From: a bacterium
GTDB taxonomy: Bacteria > Myxococcota_A > UBA9160 > UBA6930
Reading direction: 5' to 3'
Assembly: GCA_024228115.1 (NCBI GenBank)
Contig: JAAETT010000550.1
Location: 1 to 38,692, forward strand
Length of the DNA: 38,692 bases
Positions 1 through 7,955 of the stretch are shown piece by piece. The position numbers and the translations under genes are program-made. The stretch's first letter is position 1. The number at the start of each line of letters is the position of its first letter. The notes under the pieces were generated by a model. The model did not search any database and was not told the DNA's origin. It saw nothing but the letters and a program-made list of their open reading frames with translations.

Positions 1-141
1 GGCGGAACGCTCCGCCCTCATCCAGGACGTGATCCGAGAGATGGGCGAACGGCTCGCGACCCCGGTCGGCGAGCGGCAGGTCACGCCGAAGGGGCTCCCG
101 GTGATTGAGCCATACGAGGTCGCGATCACCTACCGTGGGGA
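1..141. repeat. Terminal direct repeat, left copy (circular overlap)
   Basis: Bases 1-141 are identical to 38552-38692 at the other end of the window. A coding sequence runs uninterrupted through the joined ends, which is what a closed circular assembly gives. The length fits a k-mer-sized assembly overlap better than a biological terminal repeat; that choice is an inference. Confidence 0.95.
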
Positions 142-520
142 CTGCGAACGCCAGAACCGCACGGCGAGCGTGATGATCCGCTTCGGGAAGGAGGTCTCCG
201 GCTTCCTTCTCGGGTTCCGCAAGCTACAGATTCAGTGGGGCGAAGGCGGGGCGGTGCGTCTCCGTGGCCTCACGCACACGGAGCAGGATCCATCGAATGC
301 CCCGCGCCATGCCGTGCCTCAGAAGATCCGGGGACGCATGGTCACGATCGAGGGATACAGGAAGTGGGTCGCGTTGGTGAGGGCCCACGGATGGGCCTCG
401 GGCGAAACGCGCATCTACTACCCGACGCGCGCGGGCGAGTTCATCGCCCTCACGGACATCCAGGCGTTCCAGGAGCGTGCTGGCGAGTCCCCAGATCCGC
501 AGATGACCATTCACGTGTAG
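1..520 (+). CDS. Hypothetical phage protein (3' part; gene spans the circular join)
   Basis: This is the 3' part of a gene whose start lies at 38511, at the other end of the window. Joining the ends gives a 186-residue protein in one frame, because base 1 is the third base of codon 14. The protein is mixed alpha/beta in composition, soluble, without signal peptide or membrane segment, and contains a basic central stretch (VMIRFGKEVSGFLLGFRKLQ). I do not recognise a family. It lies between the packaging genes and the endolysin and is followed after 9 bases by the peptidase gene, so it belongs to the late rightward unit. Confidence 0.75.
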   Translation, partial: AERSALIQDVIREMGERLATPVGERQVTPKGLPVIEPYEVAITYRGDCERQNRTASVMIRFGKEVSGFLLGFRKLQIQWGEGGAVRLRGLTHTEQDPSNAPRHAVPQKIRGRMVTIEGYRKWVALVRAHGWASGETRIYYPTRAGEFIALTDIQAFQERAGESPDPQMTIHV

Positions 521-529
521 GAGAGGGCA

Positions 530-1165
530 ATGGCTAGACTTGACACGACCGGCCTACACGACGACATGATCCCGCTCGTGGAGGACTTCCACACCCGTTG
601 TGGGCGCGCGGGGCTTGATCTCCTGGTCTACTGCACACTCAGGACAGGGAGCCAGCAGGCCCGCATCTGGCGCAAGGGGCGGGCCACATCGGACATCGAC
701 GGCGAGATCATGCGGGCCCGAGAATACCAGGGGCGCATACTGAGCGGCGCGGTGGAACCGAAGAGCCGGGACATCGCGCTCGCCCGCGCGGCGGAGAAGG
801 GCATACCCGATCTCGCGATGTTCGCCCCGGCGGAAACGGACGCGATCTCCGTGGCTAGGTTCCTCAACTGGTCTCTCGGGTGTATCCTCACCGTAGGACC
901 GCAGAAGGGCGCCACGATACGGACCAACGCGATGCCTGGGCGCTCGTCGCATCAATACGGTGTCGCGGTCGACGCGATCGTCCTGGACGACGGTAAGGCG
1001 CTCTGGGATGAGCCTGACGTGATACAGGAGATGGGCGAGCACGGCGAGGCAGCGGGACTCGAATGGGCGGGACGGTGGACGACGTTCCGAGAGCGGGTCC
1101 ACTTCCAACTGCCCGAATGGCAGGCGAGGATGAGGGAGCAGATTCCGGCGGGCGCTCCCAGATAG
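530..1165 (+). CDS. M15-family peptidase, probable endolysin
   Basis: This 211-residue protein carries the zinc-peptidase signature of the M15 family (D-Ala-D-Ala carboxypeptidase / L-Ala-D-Glu endopeptidase). The motif SSHQYGVAVD (residues 139-148) supplies His141 and Asp148, and HFQ at 191-193 supplies the third zinc ligand. An upstream YCTLRTGSQQARIWRKGR stretch (residues 34-51) matches the conserved strand and R-x-Q region, although the loop to the zinc site is longer than usual. Its role would be cleavage of peptidoglycan peptides at lysis. There is no signal peptide, so it needs a holin. The start is preceded by GAGAGGG. An unusual feature is its position between terminase and portal genes. 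Family assignment is firm; use in lysis is inferred. Confidence 0.85.
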   Translation: MARLDTTGLHDDMIPLVEDFHTRCGRAGLDLLVYCTLRTGSQQARIWRKGRATSDIDGEIMRAREYQGRILSGAVEPKSRDIALARAAEKGIPDLAMFAPAETDAISVARFLNWSLGCILTVGPQKGATIRTNAMPGRSSHQYGVAVDAIVLDDGKALWDEPDVIQEMGEHGEAAGLEWAGRWTTFRERVHFQLPEWQARMREQIPAGAPR

Positions 1166-1180
1166 TCGAGAGGGGACGGC

Positions 1181-3526
1181 ATGAGCATCCGGGAGTTCGT
1201 CGGCCACATGGCGGGGCGTATCGCGGTGGCAATGGCAGCGGATCCACCGGCCCTCGGGCCAACGCTCGGGACCATCGGGGGAACCGGGACGAACCACTAC
1301 GCCGGTCTAATCACCGAGGAATACAAGACACAACTCCTGGGCGCGGAGAAGTGGGCCGTATACGAGCGGATGGGCTCCGACGGCCAGGTGACGGCGGTCT
1401 CCGAAGTCGTGAACCTCCCCGCGCGCTCCGCTGAGTGGTTCGTCGACCCGGCGAAGGACATCACGGACGGCGACGGGAACACGTCATCGAGCCCGCAGGC
1501 CACGATGGTCGCGCAGTTCATCGAACAAGCCATGTGGACGATGCCCTGCACCGACTGGACCCAGTTCATCGGAGAGGCGATTGAGGGACATCAGACCGGG
1601 GTGGCGCTGTTCGAGCAGTCCTGGATACGTCGGGACGGGCGCATCGTGTGGGAAGAGTTTGGAACACGGCTCCCGCGAACCGTGGACAAGTGGCTCACGG
1701 ACGACAAGGGGCGTTTCGCGGGCATCAATCAGGTGATCTACGGGGACCGCTCGATCGACGTGGAGATTCCGGCCGAGAAGATGATCCGCCTGACGTTCGG
1801 GCAGAAGGGGTCGAACTTCGAGGGCCGTGGGTGGCTCCGGGCCGCCTACAAACATCACTGGTTCGTGGAGTTGTTCGAGAAGGTGTTCGCCATCGCGGCG
1901 GAACGCACGGGCGGGGGCATCCCCGTGCTGAATCTGCCCGAGGGCGCGAACACATCCGCGAATCGAGATGAAGCCGCGAAGCTCCTGAAGGCATGGCGCG
2001 TCGGTCAGGAAGTGGGGCCCGTTCTCCCGCATGGCTTCGCGTTGACCATCACGGACATCAAGCTGCCCGCCACGTTGCTCCTGTCGATAGACCACCACAA
2101 CGCGATGATGGCGCGCGCCGCGCTCGCGGGGTTCCTGAACCTTGGGAAGCGCGGCGAAGGCTCTTACGCGCTCAGTAAGTCCGGTCAAGACCTGTTCCTC
2201 ATGGCTCTTGAGGCGGGTGTCGAGCTCATCCGGGACGGCGTGCAGAAGCAGGCTATCAAGCCGCTCGTGGGGTGGAACTTCGGCCCCGGGGCCCCGATGC
2301 CTCTACTGCGCTACCGGATCAACCGCGCGGACGCCATCGAGCAGATAGAGGCCCTGGAGAAGGCGACGCGCGCCCGCGTCATCATCCCAGACGACAACAT
2401 CGAGAAGGTGATCCGTGACGGGATGGATCTCCCTGAGATCGACTTCGACGCGAACCGGCGCGAGTCCATCACCGTCCAGTCCCCGCCCGATGACGACCCG
2501 GACGGGGCCTCCGAAACGCGACGATGGCCGGGCCAGTCTGTGGATAAGGCCTACAGCCCGGTGTATGTGGTGGACGACGATGGATGGCTCGTGGACGTGT
2601 CAGCGCCCACGGTAGCAGGGCGCGCGCGTATTGGGGCCCCGAATCTGGCCCAGGAGTTCACGAACGACCCCACGCGCGATGGCTCGGGCTTCTGGCGTGC
2701 GCTCACGCAACGGGAGCGGCAAGTCGGGTTCGCCCAGGTCAACGAAGGGTGGGACAGGTTCGTGGCGGCGCTGGAGTCCACGATCGGGATCGAGACGGAC
2801 AAGGCCGTGGCGAGTCTCCTGGCCAGGATGAGGCGTGCCATGACTCAGGCGAACGTGTCCGAGCTCTTGGCCGCGGACTTCACGGCCACGTTCGAGTCCG
2901 CGCTCCGGTCGGCGTATCGCGAGATCGGCGAGGAAGCGGTCACGTGGGCGAACAAGATCCTGTCCGACGGCGCCGGGCTCCCCACATCGGACCTGACGGC
3001 GAAGGAGCGGGCCTGGCTACGCGCCACATGGGACCAACAACTCGCGCGCTGGCGGCAGAACGTGCGGGAAGAGATCACCCGGAAGGTGCGGCGCGACCCG
3101 GCGCTCCGGGCGGAGATGGAATCCGGGGCCGTTGGCGTGACCACGATGAACCGCGTCCTGAGCGAGTCCCGCGCGAACTACGAGCGCATCAAGAGCGGGC
3201 AACTGAAGGCGACGGCAAAGGTCGCCGTGGGCGAGGGGATCCACGTCGGGTTCAACGCGACCATTCGCGACGATCGCGTCTCCCTCGTGCAACGCTCCGA
3301 AGTCCTGGACGCGAACACATGCCGGAACTGCCGCACGCTCGATGGCCACGTGTTCGACAAGGAGACCTGGCCGTCGGTGGCGCCGCCGCACTCGTGCCTC
3401 GGTGGTTCCCTGTGTCGCGGCGTCGGCATCCCCATCCTCGCCACTGAGAGTCCACAACCCACCGTCACGCCGGTCGAGTCCCTGCCATCGCTCGAACAGA
3501 CCCGCATGTCGGAGACTGGGCAATGA
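1181..3526 (+). CDS. Portal protein fused to a MuF-like head morphogenesis domain
   Basis: This 781-residue protein joins two head functions. Residues about 1-440 resemble the Mu-type (DUF935-like) portal, the dodecameric ring through which DNA is packaged and to which the tail attaches. Residues about 530-781 resemble the SPP1 gp7 / Mu gpF minor head family. The diagnostic end is LDANTCRNCRTLDG at 709-722 (Cys714, Cys717) followed by PPHSCLGGSLCRG (Cys739, Cys745), a likely zinc-binding knot. A polar linker rich in Pro and Asp separates the parts (about 445-500). The ATG follows GAGAGGGGACGGC. The stop overlaps the next start as ATGA. I see no stop or frameshift between the domains, so this is a true fusion. 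Confidence 0.85.
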   Translation: MSIREFVGHMAGRIAVAMAADPPALGPTLGTIGGTGTNHYAGLITEEYKTQLLGAEKWAVYERMGSDGQVTAVSEVVNLPARSAEWFVDPAKDITDGDGNTSSSPQATMVAQFIEQAMWTMPCTDWTQFIGEAIEGHQTGVALFEQSWIRRDGRIVWEEFGTRLPRTVDKWLTDDKGRFAGINQVIYGDRSIDVEIPAEKMIRLTFGQKGSNFEGRGWLRAAYKHHWFVELFEKVFAIAAERTGGGIPVLNLPEGANTSANRDEAAKLLKAWRVGQEVGPVLPHGFALTITDIKLPATLLLSIDHHNAMMARAALAGFLNLGKRGEGSYALSKSGQDLFLMALEAGVELIRDGVQKQAIKPLVGWNFGPGAPMPLLRYRINRADAIEQIEALEKATRARVIIPDDNIEKVIRDGMDLPEIDFDANRRESITVQSPPDDDPDGASETRRWPGQSVDKAYSPVYVVDDDGWLVDVSAPTVAGRARIGAPNLAQEFTNDPTRDGSGFWRALTQRERQVGFAQVNEGWDRFVAALESTIGIETDKAVASLLARMRRAMTQANVSELLAADFTATFESALRSAYREIGEEAVTWANKILSDGAGLPTSDLTAKERAWLRATWDQQLARWRQNVREEITRKVRRDPALRAEMESGAVGVTTMNRVLSESRANYERIKSGQLKATAKVAVGEGIHVGFNATIRDDRVSLVQRSEVLDANTCRNCRTLDGHVFDKETWPSVAPPHSCLGGSLCRGVGIPILATESPQPTVTPVESLPSLEQTRMSETGQ

Positions 3527-3786
3527 GCGATGACTCCCAAACCCAGATGGTTCGGGCGCGCGAGATGATTGAGGCCCTGCCGCCAGAGACGGCGCGCCTG
3601 TATACGGCCATTGGGATCATGGCCATGCGGCTCGATGCGCTGGAGGGCATTGCAGGGGTCGCCTTGACGGTGGCGATACAGGCGGATGGAAGGGCCCCAG
3701 CGGACGACCCGCTCACATGCAACACGGCACGTCTACGCGAGATGTGCGAAGCCTATAACGCCGCATGGCCAGGGGGTTGGGTATGA
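3523..3786 (+). CDS. Small hypothetical protein
   Basis: This 87-residue protein overlaps the end of the portal-MuF gene by 4 bases (ATGA), so it is translationally coupled to it. Residues 15-55 are predicted helical with an alanine-rich hydrophobic centre (IGIMAMRLDALEGIAGVALT), too interrupted to call a membrane segment. I do not recognise a family. Its position directly after the portal suggests an accessory head role, which is inference only. Confidence 0.65.
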   Translation: MSDDSQTQMVRAREMIEALPPETARLYTAIGIMAMRLDALEGIAGVALTVAIQADGRAPADDPLTCNTARLREMCEAYNAAWPGGWV

Positions 3787-4001
3787 GTGAGAAGCTGACA
3801 ACGCGCCAAGTGGCGAAGGAACTGGAGCGCACGCCCCGACGGGTCAGGCAACTGGCGACTGAGGCGGGGCTCCCGCTCCGTGAGGACTGGACCCCGGAGG
3901 GCCCGCGCTTGGTGATCTGCCGGGGCGATCTTGAGGCGTGGAAGCGGGATCACTGGGACCGGAACCCGCGCCGGTGGTATGGTCGCGAGCTCCCTTCCTG
4001 A
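3783..4001 (+). CDS. Helix-turn-helix (MerR/excisionase-like) DNA-binding protein
   Basis: The start is taken at 3783, not the in-frame ATG at 3765, because it gives an ATGA overlap with the preceding stop and has a G-rich ribosome site (AGGGGGTTGGGT) upstream. The 72-residue product begins MSEKLTTRQVAKELERTPRR, an HTH_17-type layout (LTTRQVAKELERTPRRVRQL, residues 5-24) as in excisionases and MerR-like winged helices. An acidic/aromatic tail follows. It sits at the end of the portal transcript and just before a gap with a terminator-like hairpin and dyads, so it may act on that gap; this is inference. A DNA regulator inside a head operon is unusual. Confidence 0.7.
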   Translation: MSEKLTTRQVAKELERTPRRVRQLATEAGLPLREDWTPEGPRLVICRGDLEAWKRDHWDRNPRRWYGRELPS

Positions 4002-4055
4002 CGTTGACGCCAGGGCCGCGTGCCCCATCGCATAGACGCGACTCCTATTCTCCTT

Positions 4056-4100
4056 GACCGCCGACGCGGCGACTCGTCGGCGGTTCCTTGTTTGCAATTC
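4056..4100 (+). terminator. Probable rho-independent terminator after the portal unit
   Basis: A perfect 9-bp stem (ACCGCCGAC at 4057-4065 with GTCGGCGGT at 4076-4084) with a 10-base loop is followed by the T-rich run TCCTTGTTTGCAATTCTT. The arrangement fits an intrinsic terminator between the portal group and the protease/capsid group. Confidence 0.55.
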
Positions 4101-4167
4101 TTCCCCGTGGAAGAACGCTCCCGCCTGTTGACGCGCCCGATTCTGTGTATCAGTCTCTATGTGATAC
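4098..4167 (+). promoter_or_regulatory. Regulatory region before the protease/scaffold gene: dyads and possible promoter
   Basis: Two more inverted repeats lie here: TTCTTCC/GGAAGAA (4098-4104 and 4109-4115) and GTATCA/TGATAC (4147-4152 and 4162-4167, 9-base spacer). A TTGACG hexamer at 4128-4133 matches a -35 element in five of six bases, but the best -10 (TATCAG at 4149-4154) has a short 15-base spacer. The GTATCA-N9-TGATAC dyad overlaps that -10 region as an operator would. The promoter call is weak; the dyads are directly visible. Confidence 0.35.
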
Positions 4168-4250
4168 GAGTGTCTGCGATTGCGTCGTCCACGGACTGCG
4201 GTCGCGTGCAGTCGTGGGCGATGCGCTTGCCCACACCTGAAGGATCGCCC

Positions 4251-5369
4251 ATGCCCGCCCCAGACCTACTCATTGCCGGTGGCCGATCCGCAGACCGTAT
4301 TGACCTGCGCGATGTTCGCGCCGCGCTCCTAGCGGCCGAAGGCGATCCCGACACGTTCGCGGCCGAGGTTCAGATCCTTCGCCCTGGGTCGTTCGACTTC
4401 GGGGTATTCCAGTCGAACGTCGTGAAGGTGGATGACGAGTTGATGGCGTCGTTCATCACTGCGTTCAGCGCGGGGGCGCGCGGGAAGAACGCGGACGACT
4501 CCCCGGCGGCGCTCCCGGTGGACATCGACCACGAGACGCGGGAGGCCGTGGGATGGATCGACGGCCTCGCGGTTGCGGACGGCAATCTCATGGCGTCCGT
4601 GACCTGGAACCCGGTCGGCGTGCGGATGCTGAAGGACGACACGTTCCGCCATATGTCCGTCATGTTCTCCGAGGACTACAAGGATCCCGAGGGCAAGAAG
4701 TGGGGCCCAACGCTCTGGGGCGCGGCGGTCACGAACTACCCGAGAATCAAGGACATGGAGGCGGTCAAGCTGGCCGCGAAGCTCGTGGGCGATCCGCCCG
4801 CTAACGAACCCACGAAGGGGGATGACATGGACCCGAAGCTCATCGCGACGGCTCTGGGACTCCCGGAGACGGCCACGGATGATGAGATCCTGGCGGCTGC
4901 CACGGAGCGAGCCCCGGAGACCACGAACGACGAACACACGGCTGCCCTCGCAGAGATCACCGGGCTCAAGGCGAGCGTGACGGCCCTGGAGACCCGTGCG
5001 ACGACTGCGGAGACGCGAGCGGCCAAGGTCGAGGCCGAGGCGTGCATCGCCGGTCACAAGGAAGCGGGTCGCCTGACGGATGGCCATCTCGTGGACGCCG
5101 AAGGGAATCCGAACGCGCTGGCGTCCCTTGCGGAGACGGATCTCGTGGCCTTTGACACGGCCGTGAGTCAGTTCCCCGTGGTGGTCGAGTTCGGGACGCG
5201 CGGGACCGCGGCCGGATCGAATGCCGGGACGCCGCAGGCGAAGTTTGAGGCGGCCATCGACGATGCGGTCAAGGCCGGGGCAGCGGACTACAACGCGGCG
5301 GTCGCAGTCGTGCAGGCGACGAAGCCGGAACTCGTGGCGGCGGTCTACACGGCCCCGGCGCGCGTGTAA
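4251..5369 (+). CDS. Mu gpI-like prohead protease with C-terminal scaffold
   Basis: The start at 4251 is chosen over upstream in-frame codons because GAAGGA lies 6 bases before it and the upstream residues look non-coding. The 372-residue product matches the Mu-like I protease layout. It has ALPVDIDHE (residues 87-95), then GWIDGL, then HMSVMFS (134-140), whose Ser is the expected nucleophile region. It then has an Ala/Glu-rich coiled-coil scaffold from about residue 193. In phage Mu the protease matures the prohead and its C-terminal part, made separately, is the scaffold. It precedes the decoration and major capsid genes, as expected. The protease family is confidently recognised; exact catalytic residues are inferred. 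Confidence 0.8.
   Translation: MPAPDLLIAGGRSADRIDLRDVRAALLAAEGDPDTFAAEVQILRPGSFDFGVFQSNVVKVDDELMASFITAFSAGARGKNADDSPAALPVDIDHETREAVGWIDGLAVADGNLMASVTWNPVGVRMLKDDTFRHMSVMFSEDYKDPEGKKWGPTLWGAAVTNYPRIKDMEAVKLAAKLVGDPPANEPTKGDDMDPKLIATALGLPETATDDEILAAATERAPETTNDEHTAALAEITGLKASVTALETRATTAETRAAKVEAEACIAGHKEAGRLTDGHLVDAEGNPNALASLAETDLVAFDTAVSQFPVVVEFGTRGTAAGSNAGTPQAKFEAAIDDAVKAGAADYNAAVAVVQATKPELVAAVYTAPARV
4827..5369 (+). CDS. Scaffold protein from an in-frame internal start (gpZ-like)
   Basis: An ATG at 4827 lies in frame at codon 193 of the protease gene and is preceded by AAGGGGGATGAC, a strong ribosome site at proper distance. Translation here would give a 180-residue protein beginning MDPKLIATALGLPETATDDE, rich in Ala, Glu and Thr with a heptad-like helical region. 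This mirrors the nested I/Z (protease/scaffold) arrangement of phage Mu and lambda C/Nu3. The internal site is directly visible; its use is inferred. Confidence 0.6.
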   Translation: MDPKLIATALGLPETATDDEILAAATERAPETTNDEHTAALAEITGLKASVTALETRATTAETRAAKVEAEACIAGHKEAGRLTDGHLVDAEGNPNALASLAETDLVAFDTAVSQFPVVVEFGTRGTAAGSNAGTPQAKFEAAIDDAVKAGAADYNAAVAVVQATKPELVAAVYTAPARV

Positions 5370-5393
5370 CAACGGACAAGGGAAGGGGCCAAC

Positions 5394-5780
5394 ATGCGAG
5401 AGCGCATTGCCAACAGCATCGACCACTGCACGGCGGAGAATGACCTGTCCGCCAAGCAGCATTATCTCGTGGAACTGTCGGACGCGAACCAGGTTGACGT
5501 GTGCGATGGCGCGGGGGACACCCCCCTCGGGTTCCTCGTCGACCCGGGGTCTGCGGCGGGTGACGCCGTTCGCGTGAGCGGGGTCGGTTCGATCGTCATC
5601 GGTATAGCGGGCGGGGCACTCACTGCTCCGGCCAATGTTGGGACCACGGCGGCCGGGAAGCTGGTCGCGAAGACGGCGGACGAAGCCTGGTATATCGGGA
5701 TTCTCCTGGATGACGCGGCCGCCGACGGGGACCAGGTGCGCGTCTACCAGACGGGCCCGCTCCAGATCGCATCGGCCTAG
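5394..5780 (+). CDS. Capsid decoration (head cement) protein, DUF2190-like
   Basis: This 128-residue protein lies directly before the major capsid gene. It is beta-rich with the glycine/alanine layout of DUF2190-type decoration proteins: AGDAVRVSGVGSIVIGIAGG in the middle, an APANVG turn, then GILLDDAAADGDQVRVYQTG near the end. Such proteins sit on the outside of the capsid shell and stabilise it. AAGGGAAGGGG precedes the ATG. Some DUF2190 members have been annotated otherwise, but location and fold signature favour decoration. Confidence 0.7.
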   Translation: MRERIANSIDHCTAENDLSAKQHYLVELSDANQVDVCDGAGDTPLGFLVDPGSAAGDAVRVSGVGSIVIGIAGGALTAPANVGTTAAGKLVAKTADEAWYIGILLDDAAADGDQVRVYQTGPLQIASA

Positions 5781-5813
5781 GCGCAAAAGCGCAGAAAGAG
5801 GGAGGGGTCTACT

Positions 5814-6812
5814 ATGGATCCGCGAATCGAAGCCGGTGGATGGGAAGCGCGGCCGGGTATGACCGTCATGCCGTTGACGGGTTCCGAACCCACCATGAGC
5901 CAAGTCCACGTCGACAAGGCGCTCCAGAACATGACGGTGGCGTCCATTGGCCAGGCGTATCCGGCCCTGGGGTTGTTCGGTGAGGTGCCGGTCGTTCACG
6001 AGAGCGACAAGTATCACACCTACGACCTAGGCGACACGCGCCGAGCCGAAGAGGACGAGATCGCCGTCGGTGGTGAGGCGCAGGAGATCGCCTATGGCAT
6101 CAGCCAGGGAACCTACACCCTGGATGAGCGCGGTCTCAAGATCGTGATCGCGGATCGCATAACCAGGAACGCCGACAGCCCGCTGAATCCGCTCGCGGAC
6201 GGCGCGCGGATCGTGGCGAATCAGTTGACGCTCTCGCGTGCGAAGGCGATCAGCGACTATGCCACCACGACGGGGAACTACACGAACTCTGAGACGTTGG
6301 CGGGCGCGGACCAGTGGAGCGACCAGAACTCCAGTCCGCTGGACGCCATCCGTCAGAAGGCGGCCCAGATCGAACTCGACATGGGCCGCTGGCCCGAAGT
6401 GTTCGCCATGGGGCGCACGACCTGGCTCGATCTCCTGAAACATCAGGACATCGCGGACGTGATCGCGTCCACGAGCGACAAGAACCCGCAGGCCATGATG
6501 CAGGCGTTCGCCGCTCAGATCATGGTCAACGAGGTCATCGTCCTCACCGAGTCCTACACGTCATCGAACCGTGGACAGACGGACGCGTTCACGCGCGTGT
6601 GGGCGGACGACGCGGCCCTTCTGTTGAAGGATCCCGCGCCGACCACCATGTCCATCCAGTTCGGGTCGTGGATGATCCAGCGTGGTCGCAAGTTCGCCGT
6701 CCGCCGCTGGCGTTCGGAAGAACGCGAGGCGTGGGTCGTGGAGGTTCGCATCACCGACGGCATAGAGCAGATCTCGGCGCTCGCCGGGTATCTCTGGAAG
6801 GACACGAACTAA
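5814..6812 (+). CDS. Major capsid protein
   Basis: This 332-residue protein has the length, position and composition of a major capsid protein of the Mu gpT/gp34-like HK97-fold type. Recognisable stretches include the early VASIGQAYPALGLFGEVPVV segment, the DERGLKIVIADRI segment and a conserved C-terminal region with WVVEVRITDGIEQISA. It follows the protease, scaffold and decoration genes. The ATG has a strong GGGAGGGG site. The assignment rests on family resemblance and gene order together. Confidence 0.85.
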   Translation: MDPRIEAGGWEARPGMTVMPLTGSEPTMSQVHVDKALQNMTVASIGQAYPALGLFGEVPVVHESDKYHTYDLGDTRRAEEDEIAVGGEAQEIAYGISQGTYTLDERGLKIVIADRITRNADSPLNPLADGARIVANQLTLSRAKAISDYATTTGNYTNSETLAGADQWSDQNSSPLDAIRQKAAQIELDMGRWPEVFAMGRTTWLDLLKHQDIADVIASTSDKNPQAMMQAFAAQIMVNEVIVLTESYTSSNRGQTDAFTRVWADDAALLLKDPAPTTMSIQFGSWMIQRGRKFAVRRWRSEEREAWVVEVRITDGIEQISALAGYLWKDTN

Positions 6813-6836
6813 GTGTCCGCCTGAAGGGAGCCCCGG

Positions 6837-7034
6837 ATGCAGACAGCAGTTGACACGCTCATGGTGAGGAAGCCGCTGCGATTCGGCGGGAAGGCCTACA
6901 AGCGCGGTCAGCGGTTCTCCGCCGATATGGAGAACCCCGTTACCGCGCGGAAGGTCCACGGCCTGAAGCGGCGCGGCTATCTCGACATCTGGACGCGCGA
7001 GCGTCGGAAGGAGGACGCCAGTGTCACGGGATAG
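6837..7034 (+). CDS. Small basic protein after the capsid gene
   Basis: This 65-residue protein follows the major capsid gene after 24 bases with GAAGGGAGC before its ATG. It is basic (FGGKAYKRGQRF, LKRRGYLDIWTRERRK) with a short beta-rich core. Similar small genes after capsid genes often encode head accessory or head-tail joining proteins, but no family is recognised. Its last 14 bases overlap the next gene, and the ribosome site of that gene lies inside it. Confidence 0.65.
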   Translation: MQTAVDTLMVRKPLRFGGKAYKRGQRFSADMENPVTARKVHGLKRRGYLDIWTRERRKEDASVTG

Positions 7035-7926
7035 AATCCAACGCCCGACGGAGTTCGTTGAGGGGATCTACCTGGCGCACGCGACCACGACCCTCACCGG
7101 CGCGGCCACGCTCACGGTCTCGAGCCCGATGATCCAGTATCTCGACCCCGGGGGCGCAGACCGCAACGTGACGCTCCCGGCCCTGGCGGCGAGTGACGGG
7201 CTGGAGTTCCACATCCACAACGCGGCGAATGGCCTGGAAAACCTCCAGGTCAAGAACGCGGGCGCCACGAACATCGTGAAGATCGGGCCGAACCAGTCGG
7301 CGCGTCTCACGTGCGATGGGAGCTCGTGGAAGTTCACCCTTAGCGCCTTCGCCGTGGCCATCCGAGCGGCCTCGCTCACCGGCGAGGAAACGCTCACGCT
7401 GGTGGCGGGACAGGTTCACCACCTGGACCCAGGCGGCGCGGATCGCGATGTGCTGCTCCCGACCGAGGCGAGCGCCATCGGCGTCCCCATCACGATCAAG
7501 AACACGGCCGACGCCGACGAGAAGCTGACCGTCAAGGAGGATACGGACACGACGGCCCAGGCCATTCTAGGCGCGGGTCAGACGGGTGTGTTCACTTCCG
7601 ACGGGACGGCCTGGCATGTCGGGTTCCCAGGGGATACCACGGGCGCAGTCAACATCGAGACGCTCGGGGCGACCCATGTCCTGACGGCTACGTCGCCGAA
7701 GTTCCAAACGCTGGACCCAGGTGGCGGGGCCCGTGACGTGACGCTCCCGGTCGCGGCGATTGCCCTAACCGCGCTGGAGTTCCGTATCGCCAACGCGGCG
7801 GATGCTGCCGAGGCGCTGACGGTGAAGGATGGAGTCTCTACCATCGCGGTGATCGACCAGGACGAGATCGGCGTATTCTGGTGCGACGGCGCGACCTGGC
7901 AAGGCGGTTCGATGCCCGAGGCGTAG
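7021..7926 (+). CDS. Triple-repeat virion protein (LDPGG repeats)
   Basis: Translation starts at a GTG with AAGGAGG upstream, overlapping the previous gene by 14 bases. The 301-residue protein consists almost wholly of three imperfect repeats of about 95 residues. Each has an LDPGG turn (residues 41, 135 and 231), a following valine/leucine strand ending in LP, a central I-x-N-x-A-(D/N) block, a VK(E/D/N) strand and a closing DG-x-x-W. The pattern suggests three beta-sandwich units. Position among head genes suggests a capsid-surface fibre or decoration protein. That role is inferred; the repeats are directly visible. Confidence 0.75.
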   Translation: MSRDRIQRPTEFVEGIYLAHATTTLTGAATLTVSSPMIQYLDPGGADRNVTLPALAASDGLEFHIHNAANGLENLQVKNAGATNIVKIGPNQSARLTCDGSSWKFTLSAFAVAIRAASLTGEETLTLVAGQVHHLDPGGADRDVLLPTEASAIGVPITIKNTADADEKLTVKEDTDTTAQAILGAGQTGVFTSDGTAWHVGFPGDTTGAVNIETLGATHVLTATSPKFQTLDPGGGARDVTLPVAAIALTALEFRIANAADAAEALTVKDGVSTIAVIDQDEIGVFWCDGATWQGGSMPEA

Positions 7927-7955
7927 TCACTAACGCAGGCACGACGGGGTAAACC

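Noticed and set aside
4020-4250. Upstream extension of the protease gene
   Set aside because: It includes the terminator-like hairpin and dyads, and the protein sequence is unlike the family N-terminus.
4329-6017. A 562-codon open frame on the minus strand across the protease, decoration and capsid genes
   Set aside because: It is antisense to three well-supported genes, is arginine/histidine-rich as GC-rich shadows are, and has no ribosome site.
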